From NCBI RefSeq assembly GCF_000208865.1, contig NC_018395.1:4140839-4204838 (forward strand): a stretch of DNA of 64,000 bases. Reading direction: 5' to 3'. A program made the position numbers and the translations under genes. Below, one piece after another: positions 35,690-46,100 of this stretch. Position 1 is the first letter of the stretch, and the number at the start of each line of letters is the position of its first letter. The stretch is from Neospora caninum Liverpool. Lineage: Eukaryota > Apicomplexa > Conoidasida > Eucoccidiorida > Sarcocystidae. A model generated the notes under the pieces. That model did not search any database, was not told the DNA's origin, and worked only from the letters and a program-made list of their open reading frames with translations.

Positions 35690-36050
35690 GCGCGAAGAGT
35701 ATACACGCTCATCCTGTCGTTTAAAGATAATCTCGTTGCAAGGACTCCCTGTTACATATTATAATATGGGATTCCTAGGTTTATGCAAACTACCTTTTTC
35801 TGGGGAGTATATACTACGAGTTGGACTACTGATTTAGATCTTGAATGTCTTTGTTTACCGGATCCAAGTTCTATTGTGATTTTCATGACCATCATGTTAG
35901 TGCATTTATAGTGGTGTCCATCGTACATTTGAAAAGCCGACATTTATATACAACCTGGGGTGAACATCCAGAGCTCATCGTTCCGAGAAGAAAGAATTTA
36001 GGCTCGATAGATGGACAGACCGTTATACCGTAGTGGTAGAGCGAAACATG
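35690..36050. other. AT-richer segment of possible organellar origin
   Basis: Base composition is visibly more AT-rich than the flanks. The segment lacks the (TA)n, C/T-rich and TGCATGCA features typical of spacers here. It has no long ORF; the longest frame is a 63-codon minus-strand one. Nuclear copies of mitochondrial DNA fragments are known to be common in Toxoplasma-like genomes, which makes that origin worth testing. I cannot show it from this sequence alone. Confidence 0.25.
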
Positions 36051-37161
36051 CCTACGCCTCTTTTTAGGGCTCTATCCCGGATGCCGCTAAAAAGGCGGGA
36101 AACGAAATCGAGCTCGCCCGAGCATGGACATTGCGCTCGTGAACAAGAGACATGTCGCCTGCCAGTGTCCATTTCTGGTTTTAAAAGGAGACGAGTGTCT
36201 TGTTCATCTGCGGATTCAGCAGGCTGAGAGAGCCGATGCGCACGCACATAGTGGACGAGGATGCATGGTTTGCACATTTACACACGGAGCAGAAAAGGAA
36301 ACGAACAACCCTTCGCCGAATCGCGAGGGTACATGTGAACGGGGACACGCGCAAACGAGCTAAGGCGCGCGCGCCGTCAAACAAAAAGAGACAAGAGAGG
36401 CAGAGAAAGCAACAATCCACTTGCTCTTTCGCGGCCTTCTGTGTCGTTACACCGGAAACAACGTCGACGCGTTTCCACCGTTGCCGCTCCCTCTGATTCT
36501 TCAGAGGTTATCCAAACCAGGAACCGAGAGCGGAAAGCAGCCGCTAGGCGCGGTCAACCGCACCGAGACCGACTAGCTGTACGCACGAGAGAGCCTCTTT
36601 TACAACCCGAGAAAGGGCCGGGGCAGAAGGGCGGAACTTCACTGCTGTCAGCCCTGCCGGGTGTACGTACACCGGACAGCCCCAGACTGCCTCTACTCAC
36701 CAGCCAGGACATCCGAAAAGCAAATGTGTTCCGACCCCACCATGCTTCGTTTCCTGCCGTCTCCACAGCCGCTTGCGTCCCGCCTTCCAACGCGTTTCGA
36801 ACCGTCTTCTGTCTACACCCGCTGACTCTGAAGTGTGCACACTTTGCCCGTGCCTCCGGAGGAGACCCACGTACACCACCTATAACATCTTGGCCGTTTT
36901 ATCCACAAAACGCCTCCCAGCTATTCTCCCGCGCCACGCACGTACCGAAAAACACGACCTACCTGCGCTGGCACGTAGACCGTCGGTCCCTGCGGAAGCC
37001 GAGCTCTCGCGGTGACAGTTTATTTTTCCATATGCCGCTCTCTCAGGCATTTCGCCGACCACCGAGACGCGCAACGGGACGGGTCCTCACTACCAGCCTG
37101 ACATTTCTTTGTCTGGTTTCCCCTTGATTCTTCTCTCTGCACATCCAGTTCTTTATGCGTT

Positions 37162-37186
37162 GGGGGGGGGGGGGGGGTGGGGGGGG
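37162..37186 (+). repeat. Long poly-G run
   Basis: G16 followed by T and G8. A homopolymer likely to be length-variable or misassembled, and able to form a G-quadruplex. Confidence 0.9.
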
Positions 37187-37280
37187 AGGACCGGGGGTGT
37201 CCCTGCTGCCTCCCTTCCGGAGGCCTTTTTCCTCATGCGCGTGGACACTTCCCCGTCGGCTCCATTCCGTTGTTCCAACT

Positions 37281-39272
37281 TTAGCTCAGACGCGGATGTT
37301 TCGCCGAGTCGTTCTCTCCCTCCCCTGAGACAGCGGCATCGTTCTTCCTCTTCTTCCCGTCTGCATCCTTTGCATCTTCCTCCTCGCCGTCCGCCGCCCC
37401 GTCTCCCTCAATCCCATCCTCTTCCTCTTCTGCAAACGCAGACAGCGACAAGCAAGTCTCACATCTCTGCGTTGCAAGGAGAGCAACACGGAGACGCCAC
37501 TCCGCACCGACCCGTGCGCATGTATTCGTGGACATCTACACGCAGGAACGTAGGTGAAGCTGTTTGAATACGCTCAGGCACACATGAAGCTGTGCATATG
37601 CATGCACGGGTGAGGACACCTTCGCCTGCGCAAGCTCGGAGTTCGATTGCTCGTTTGTGAGCTAAGAGGGGTGTGCAGGTGCCAGGTGTGAAAGACACAA
37701 ACACGCATCGAGACCCGACCAGTGCCTACCTTCATCGAAGTCTTCGTCCTCTTCTTCTTCGCCGTCTGGGTTGAAGTCGTCTTCATCTTCCTCGTCCTCG
37801 TCTTCCAGATCCTTCTCGTAGAAATCCTTCAGAGTGGTATCTGCTTCTTCGTCGTCGTCATCTGACAATAGACGCGCACATCCAGCCCTACCATGGTGTG
37901 CAGGGGTCTCATTTAAAAGAGTCTGCTTTCGTGAAAAGACATAAAAATCCACGGTCCACAAGAGGAGCGCGCAGAACACAAACCACCGAGATCTCTCTGT
38001 CGCCCGGCCGCTGTGATTCTCCAAAAACAAGCTTCCACTGAAGGATCGGCAAAAAAGCTGGCGCGATCCGCAGTCGTTTTGAAAACCTATCCTTCCGCCT
38101 AACTCTTGCCCCCGGTCACACGCCACGGACAGAGGCAAAACCCGGTATCTCGTGTTCACCTCCACATGGAGGGATTCAGCCGGTTATTGAGCCTACACCA
38201 GCATATACACATCGACGCATCGAGAGCCCAATTCTAAAGCATATGCAAAGATGCAAAAAGAGCATACTAGCTGCATACGCAAGCACCTGTGCCGGTCTAT
38301 ATGAAGACGAGCACCTGGCCGCGCGGACAGTCTGATGCGGCGTCCAGCTGGAGACGAAAGAACCGGGATTGGCAGACTGTTTGGATTCGCGTGTTGTCCT
38401 GTCTTGTGAGACATCCTTACACTCTTCCTCATCTTCTTCGTCAGAGTCGGCCGCCTCGACCTCCTTTCCGTCCTTATCAGTCGAATCGAGGACAAGGAGA
38501 CGCGGGAACATCTCAAAAACCTTCTGACGATAGTCGCTCTGGTTGCTGATAGGACTCATGTCCAAGCCCAAGTGCTCGAGGCTGCCGAGCCCTTTCTGAG
38601 AAAAAAGGCAAGACGAAAGAAACAAACTGCGAAGTGCAAATCCACGAGGCACAGTCACATCACTCGCAGCGCTGGCGCGAGTGGTTAACTCTGAATCTCG
38701 CCTCATGACAGAGCCATTCACTTGGCTAAATCTCGGAGAGCCAGGAGAGGACAGAAAACTGGGTGCCTCCTTTAATCGGTGGCAGTACGTCTTGTTTCTC
38801 CGGAAATCGTCGCGTGCTCTGGGTGACCGACGACGCAAAAGCGACTATGCAGGCTCACCAGAGGCTCCAGAACCTCGAAGTTTCGGAAGTAGTTTCCGCC
38901 CAACTGCAGTCGCTTGATGTTTGGGAAGGATTTGACCAGAGCCTCGAGTCCGCCAGAGATGTGGTTGTCCGTCAGTTCGAGTGTCTTGACACTGGGCATG
39001 ACCGGGAAGCCCTCGATAGAGTGCAGGCCCGTTTGGTTGCAAGTCAACTTCCCGAGAACCGTCAATTTTTGCAGGAGGGCAGCTGCTTCTTCACCCACAG
39101 ATTTGAACTGGCGTCCATCGAGAATCAGTTCCACCATTTCCTCCCCTGCGGCCTTCATCATTTCCTCGTCTTTCCCCGATGCGGAAGAAGAGGCTCCATT
39201 GGCATCCTCTCCGTCCTCGCCTCTTCGCTTGGCGAACCAGTGTTCAACACGCTCCCGAATGGCAGACTCCAT
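37281..39272 (-). CDS. ANP32-type acidic leucine-rich nuclear phosphoprotein
   Basis: Exons 38859-39272, 38421-38595, 37730-37861 and 37281-37429 chain in phase to 289 aa. The N-terminal half is a short LRR solenoid of ANP32 type: EEMVELILDGRQF, LQKLTVLGKLTCNQTGLHSI, SVKTLELTDNHISGGLEAL, IKRLQLGGNYF. It ends in the LRRCT-like SDYRQKVFEMFPRLLVLDSTDKDG. The C-terminal half is an Asp/Glu-rich tail with a late basic GKKRKNDA, a probable nuclear signal. ANP32 proteins act as histone chaperones, phosphatase inhibitors and mRNA-export adaptors. Here the N-terminus carries about 30 extra residues (MESAIRERVEHWFAKRRGED...) before the LRRs. An in-frame ATG at 39350 could lengthen it. Confidence 0.88.
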
Positions 39273-41081
39273 CTTGCTTGGAAATGCCTGAACGCGACAG
39301 TACGGTGAAAAGATGCTCCGGCAAACCCGCAGCGCCACCGGAACCAGCACACTCAGTCCAGAAGGGAGAGGACCCGCGAACGGAAAACGAAAGCGAATTT
39401 CTTGCGGTGGTCAGTGACCGAAAATAGAGAAAAGACGGCCGGACGACAGTGAGCCTGGAGTCAAACAATAGTGCAAAGTGAGGAAGTCACACAATCTGAA
39501 GAGGAAAAAAGCACGATTCGTCAGATCGAGTGAAACGGGCGACGAGAAAACACGACTTGGAGCACGATTACAGGGAGGCTGAACAACACGATTCCAAATC
39601 CTTTGGGTCTCCACTATCGCTGAAAGAAAATCTCCGAACTGCCTCGATAAGAATTTCTTTTCACCCGACAGTTCAGGAGCGGTTTCCTAGACCGGGGCAA
39701 AACCCTAAGTGACGTGACCGCCGACGACGGAGGGTACGTCGCTGTTACGGGAGTGACTGCGAAGGATTTCTCCGCACGAAACTGAAAACGCGAGGCAACT
39801 CGAAAAGCGAACGTAAGAAATGTCGAGGTCTGCTCAGAATCGACAGAACAGAGGTCTACCAAGAGATGCCAGTGCCGGTAGTGATGTAGGTACACCCGGG
39901 ACGTGTTGCGAATTTGTGGTGTTTCCCCCCCTCGGGAAAGACCGTCGGCGTGTAGCAACGGAAAGAGAAATCGTGGCAACGGTGCCGTGGCTTTCACACG
40001 GACGTTTCAGTCTGAAAAGACTGCCTGTGCAGCTTCTGCCGAGGGTGATATTCACCGCAGTCCGCCGAGGGAAAAAGCCTGGAAACACGGTATGCCAGGG
40101 CGGGACACGCGTGTGCAGCCCAGGACGGGAGAGCTTTTGCGGCAGACAGAGTGTAAAGAACAGCAGGGGGAGAGATGCAGGAGAAGGATCGGCGGCATGT
40201 ATGGAAAACGAAAAAGGAGTGACAGGTCTGAAAAAAAGGAACTGGCACACCACCGCGGAGAAAACGGGAAACGGAACTGGATGTGCTGCTCGAGAGCCCT
40301 GGACGACTGCCGAACGGTCGAACACGGGAAAAGCACCGAGTGAAAGCGACACTCCGGAGCGAAAACAGCACTTCTCTGACTGGCGAAGCGAAATCGAGGG
40401 AAAACGAGGGAAACCAGCACGGAAGGAAGAACGAACCTTGAGGAAATTAGCGGATTCAGCCGCCGTGTATGCGAAAATGGCGCAAATATATCTCGCCGCT
40501 TCTCGCACCGAGTTGAACGGGGGGGGGGCGTGGAGGGGGTGGAGACGCTTACACAGAAGATGGACGAACGGTATCGGGCAGGAAATTAACTCTGCTGCGC
40601 GCAAAAAGAAAAAAATATCAGACCGTCCTGTTTCGCACGCAATCATGTGAAGTTAGAGGTCTTTAACGAACACACAGTCTTTCCTCCGGAAGATACAGTC
40701 TTGGGTGTGACGGCTGTTAACGCTCCTGTCTCCCGTCGTTGCTTTCGTGTCCTGTGTGTCTCGTTGTCCTGCGTCCGGAGCGGAGGGGCTGCCCTTCCAA
40801 GATGCCACGAGCTGCATTTTGCAATTACTGCTCGCTTTCACAAACTTAAAATCATGAATCAAAAGCGCGTTCTCCGGTTCTTGTCAAGCTCTCCTGTCGC
40901 TTCCGCGTGTCCGCCGTACCAAACGGACACGTGCGGTTACACCGGTGATATAACTGCAGAGGAGCGGTCTCGTAGTTCAAAATCCTGCACGACAGTAACA
41001 CTGTGGCAACGAGTTAAAATGGGAAACTAGAGCGGTACGTAGGCTCAAGCGCTTGAGGACTGCACCCATAAATTTTCGTGC
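39273..41081. other. Divergent intergenic region
   Basis: Between the starts of the ANP32-type gene (-) and the frameshifted gene (+). Long overlapping frames exist on both strands at 39820-40650, with low-complexity composition and no domain. A + frame at 40647-41030 (VKLEVFNEHTVFPPEDTVLG...) is mildly coding-like, but its possible donors do not match the phase of the next exon. Confidence 0.45.
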
Positions 41082-42125
41082 ATGTTCAGAACACGGTGTC
41101 TTCCCTTCACTCACCACACGATAGGAGAATTCTGCAGAGGATCGGAAGAAGGAAGGCATTCACTGCAAGCTTTCTGCAGTGAGCGCAGGCCATTTCTGCT
41201 TTTGCGGGATACGGCGCTTATGGTTTGCCCCCAGTCTTACAACGGTGACGAAAACCAGAGCCTCTTCCCGAGCCTGCCATGGTAAACTGGGGAGTTTGTG
41301 CTCGAGCAACGCGAAGATCATATACTTTTCCCGTCTGCCAAGGTGCAAGGTGTCAGTTCCCTTCCTACGCATACTGTGCAGAAAAGCCGAGTAGCTGACG
41401 CTACATAGCCAATGATTCGCTGCATAGATCACAAGTGACACAAACGGCTGAGCCGCTGTACTCTTCACCGTCAGGTCCCGTTCCTTTTGCATTCAAAAAC
41501 GGTCGCTGCGCAATTACCAATCTAAGTCCGTTTGAAGTTCTTGCGCCCATCACACAAAGGGACATAGTACCGGTTAGACAGCAGAGCAGTTGAAAGCAGG
41601 ACGCAGTCCCCTGAAAGAGCTGCTTGGGTTGAAACCCGTTTCGAATACGAAGTGCGTGTCTCTCCTTGGGGACCTCGTAATGCACATATTGCTTATGTTT
41701 GGTGTGGTAAGCCAGAGCAGAACATCTGGTGGAATGAAGTTTCTCTCCAAGCCACAAACACCCTCTGGAGCTCAGTGCATGCAGTTATCCCTCCGCACTC
41801 CTGTAAACTTGTACTGGTTCGAGGTGAGCACCGCAAGTGTGCAAGTACAGGTACGCAAGAGAGTATACCCTAAATTTCTGTTCCGTCGCACGACGGCCCG
41901 TCCTTCGACCTTCTCAGTCGCAGGCTCGACTAACACAAGAGTGTTCGTCAAAGAACGCCTGGTTCGAACAATTCGCCAGAAATGAATGTGTCTTAAAAGC
42001 GACGACGTGTCCCACCATGTCTGCAATCGTTCACAGATGACGGAAATGTCCGCGTTGTGGGCATGCACCGCCGAAACGCTCCATTGCCATTGCGTTATTT
42101 GTGTCAACACATGCACTCCACTTGA
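41082..42125 (+). pseudogene. Unknown beta-rich protein gene with an apparent +1 frameshift
   Basis: Exons 41082-41244, 41409-41823 and 42037-42125 chain at consistent phases. The junctions are TACAACG/GTGACG with ACATAG/CC, and CGAG/GTGAGC with TTCACAG/AT. Inside exon 2 the first half reads ...GRCAITNLSPFEVLAPITQ...VRQQSS and then stops (TGA at about 41594). The second half continues one base later: ESRTQSPERAAWVETRFEYE...AHIAYVWCGKPEQNIWWNEV...LVLVRG. Skipping one T in AGCAGTTGAAAG restores a product of about 221 aa. No intron of normal length can explain the shift. The sequence looks like alternating beta strands rich in Trp and Pro, with no family recognised. It could be a real pseudogene, a sequencing error or programmed frameshifting. 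Confidence 0.55.
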
Positions 42126-43191
42126 AACTCCCTCGAGTCTTGACAGAAGACAGCTAGCTCCTCTGCTGTTCAGAATGTACCCTTTCCGTTTGAGACGTTC
42201 TTCACAGGCGCCCAAAAATCAAGAGAAACGAACCTGGGCCGCTGATAGAAAACGACTCACACGGTGCTCTTCTTTGTTCCTCCGCTCTTCACCGTCAGGG
42301 ATCGCGTGAGGAAAACAAGCGTCCCTTCAGACTGTACGTACACTCGAACAGAGGATCGCGCTCTGGCCGTTCCGGACACAGAAATTGCACTCGTTTTCCA
42401 AGCAACTCTGCATCCGTATCCTGGTGGCATGAGCGGCGCCCTAAATTTCCGCTAGCCCTTTTTATTTGCCACCTGTGTTGCCCAAACGCGCCTACACCGC
42501 AGCACCCGATTCTTCCGTCATTTAGCAAACATTTCCCCCTCGTGAGCATCCCTGTCAAAACCGAGTACAATTCGGGAGGACAAACTCGGAACGGTTCTAT
42601 TCCACTTTCTGAAATAGTACTCGTTCACAAATAAAGAGTAAGGGCGCGGGAGATGTAGAGACATGCCGTGTGGTATCCCCCACCTCGCGCCTCCAAGTCC
42701 CCGCAGCCGCTGTCGCGCCGAGGTGGCGGCTACCAATGTGTTTTGTCATCTTTAGAGTAATACAAAGGCGGCACCTCCGCCACATACTCACACCGCTCGG
42801 CTCTCTCTTCCACTAATAAAAACAGAACTGTTCGTGACATTGAAAGACCCGAGCAAATGCGCCGCCCTGCATGTTTCCATTGAGTCTGCTCTTTCAGTTT
42901 TGCTTCTTCCATCACTGTGCGGAAACGGATGTCCGAATGCTTCGAAAGGAAAGACACATACGGAGACGACACCCACTGCTCTCTCCGCACTCGTCCCCCT
43001 CCCTTCGTATACTTCCTACGCCGGCTCTGTTTCTTCCGTTGCCTCATCTTTCCGCCAGAAACCACTCCTGCGAGCCTCGACAGCCAAAGCACCCCCTCAA
43101 CACACAGATATACACAGACAAAACAAACATAAACAATAGAGATAGTAGTGTATAGTCTTGTGTATCATTTCTTGCGTATCGAGCCGTTACG
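42126..43191. other. Convergent 3' spacer
   Basis: Between the stop of the frameshifted + gene and the stop of the minus-strand esterase. A + frame at about 42330-42452 (CTYTRTEDRALAVPDTEIAL...HPYPGGMSGALNFR) is coding-like. It might be an alternative 3' exon of the + gene, without proof. Otherwise empty. Confidence 0.4.
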
Positions 43192-46100
43192 TCAACTATA
43201 CGCATTCCGTTTTTCAGAAACATAATACTCTTTGCTTGAATCAAAAACCTCGACTTGCTTGAGTCGATCGGCTGCCAGAGCTTCGTCCAGAGACGAGACC
43301 AGCCAGTCGACGAGTTGCTCGACTATAGGGCGACCGCCCGCCGTTACCCACGTGCGGAAACGACTTTTCCTGTTGAATGAAGAGACACACATCGCAATGG
43401 GGGAAGCGTGACGCCAAACGGGTCGCGTTTCCTGACTGCATCTACAGCCAGGGAAATCCGGAAACGGAGATCTGATATGAACGGCGGAAAGCAAGGGTCG
43501 CGTTTGCTTCTTGTAGAACACGACTTAAAACAGAATTGAAAAAGAAGTGGAAGGGCACCCAGCAAGCGCCGCTGCCCACCTCCCGCGCCTCGATAAAGAC
43601 ACCGCGTATGAAGATTTTCGATATGGTTGCATCCGTCCGCTTAGGAACCTATGTCTGCTATAGACTGGTTCGTGCGTTATGAAACAGGGGGATGTCCCTG
43701 CAAGTTGCACGCATTTTCTTTCACTTGTTCCTGGCTCTTACCCACTGGCATTGATGCTGTCGTGAGCAACGGGGACGAATGTGGGAAAGTCCACAATCAC
43801 TTTCGTCCACTTCACTTCGTTGAGGCGACTGGCCATCGCGGCCTCGATTTCGCCGTGCGTGTTGAGTTTGAGCCATTCCCGCCAGCCGGATGAGGAAGAC
43901 GAGCGCCGCAGCGAGAAGGAGAAGAGAGAAGACGGCGAGGACACAGTCGGGAAGGAAGAGGGATGTTCAGGCGGATCTAAATCCGTCGAAGTCTCCTGGC
44001 GTTTCCCTTCCTCCGGTCCCGCGCCTCCGTCTGTTTCCCTCGTCGCCGTCGCGTCTTTGTATTCTTCGCACTCGCCTCCCTTCGCTGTCTTTGTTTCTGC
44101 CGCCCGCACGCCGGACTCACAGCTCGGAAGCTCCGAACCGGAAGGGACAGGGAGATCTGAATCCGACGCAGACACCGCGCTCCCCGACAGCTGTAAAGCC
44201 GGTCCCTCTGCGGAACTTGCGGGCGACAGGTAGTGCGTTGACTGTTGCGAAAGGAATGGTGGACGAGGCAAGGCGTCATTGTGGAGTGCAGAAGACGATA
44301 ACACTTCCTCCAAACTGGAAGAAGCAACGTACAAAGGCGGCCTTTCCGGGTGACTGATCTGTGCCAGGAAGAGACAGAGACGACAGAAGAGGGGCGAAAG
44401 AGTGGATGCCTGCAGATACCGTTTGCGTGAAAAAAATGCCGACCCAAACGACGAGGTGAGCATCGTGGAAAATCTATCGATCTCTCCACCGGCATCTGGA
44501 GCAATGGAGATAACTCTCTTTCTTTCGGCTCCCACAGTGTCAAGACGCACGAAAACAGACAGATCCCCAGAAGACCTCTACGCACAGTTGTACGCAAAAA
44601 AGAGACCAGCATTCCCTGCCGACACTCTGGACATCGCCTCAGAGACATGCATGTCGGTTCAAGACATCAGACTGTTGGACCGTATCCACGCGCGACTCTG
44701 CGCCGTTTCTGAGTCGTTTGCTGGAAATGCCTGAACCGCGTCGGGGTAGGCCAATCGGGGCCCGTTCCCAGCCGTCACTTTTCATTCCGTCCAGAAACAG
44801 AACACGCATGCGCGCCGACAGCGCAGCCGTTAATCGCCCCTTTCCCCCGAACTCCAGGAATGCACCCTTGTGGGGGTTTGAAAACGCTCGCTGCCGCGAT
44901 AAACATGGGCATGCTTCGACCTTTGTTTTGTAGAAAAGGGATGAGGCAGTTGTTTCGCGTCTTACCATCACGACTCGTCCGGAGCCGACGATCATACTTC
45001 TCGGCGTGCAATTAAGGATTTTCTGCAGCTCGGCGTTGGCCGGCAAAGAGGGATCAATCGCGGCAGTGCCCAAAGGAACCAAGATATCTCCCCTAAGAAA
45101 AGAAACGAGAAAGGAAATTGACGCAGGGTGGGTGTTCACGCGGCGCATGCGCAAACGTGCCTCTCTCTCTGGGTACGTCTAGAGATGCACATGTGTGTGT
45201 AAACGGAGTCTGGGGAAAAAATAGGCGCGCGTTTCCGTCTTTTTGCTCTGCTCTGTCTTGTCCGCCCCCCCTTCCAAAAGTTATGAAGCAGCGACAGGCT
45301 GTCCCTCAGACAGATACTCCGTGTCTTTCTGTCACCTTCTATTTCTCTTCTCTTGGTTCTGCGTGCTTCTTTCCTGTTTATTTTTCGGCGACAAGCAAGT
45401 TCCTTCCTTCGCCTCGAAAGATCTCGCCCTTTCACTGAGGTCGTCTCTGAGAAGCATCTCGCCAACCTCTCACTGCAACAGTACTGCTGTGTTCGCGCCG
45501 TTTCGCTTTTCCCGAGAATCCCCCTCCTCTCTCCCTTCCTCTTTTTCTCTCTTTCTCTTTCTCTCTCTCCCTCCGCGCCGCACCTGGCGTTCGCGTAGAG
45601 TCGTCTGTGGGAGAAGACTTTGAGGGAGTCGACGAAGACGCCTTGGGACATCTGCACGAGGAGCGGTTCTTCATCTTCGTCTTCTTCTGCGAGTTCGTCT
45701 TCGCGTCCCTGTTCGCTCTTTTCTTCGCCCACTTTTTTCTCCTCGCGCTCTGCATCTCGCTTCTCATCGTTCTCAGCCCCCGACCCGCGTCTCCCCCAGA
45801 GCCAGGACAGCATCTTCTCGTTCTTCAGTTTCTTCTCCGCCTCCTGCAGTTCCCGAGTGTACTCTCGCTCCGACACGAGCATCAGGTCAGCGAGCGTCCG
45901 ACTTTCGTGCAACTGAGAGAGACGCCCCAAGTTGAAACCGTGCTCGGAGCCGTGCTCGTCCTCCAGAGACTCCTTCCCTCCCTCTGTCTCCCCGTCCCCA
46001 GAGAGAATCGCCCCTCTCCCTGTCCCCGAGGCCTCTGGAGAGTCCGCCGCAACAGCCTCCCCGTCCCCAGAGAGAATCGCCCCTCTCCCTGTCCCCGAGG

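Larger units (their letters stand above)
34837..37280. other. Convergent intergenic region with AT-richer patch and poly-G
   Basis: Lies between the stops of the ligase (+) and ANP32-type (-) genes. It holds a (TA)n tract at 35403-35424, the AT-richer segment 35690-36050 listed separately, and G runs near 37162-37186. ORFs of up to 228 codons (36441-37127) have no domain, splice or composition support. Confidence 0.5.

Noticed and set aside
36441..37127. 228-codon + strand ORF
   Set aside because: Lies downstream of two convergent genes, has no domain or codon bias, and runs into a poly-G tract.
39820..40650. Overlapping + and minus ORFs of about 270 codons each
   Set aside because: Mutual shadows without domain, splice or composition support; treated as divergent promoter DNA.
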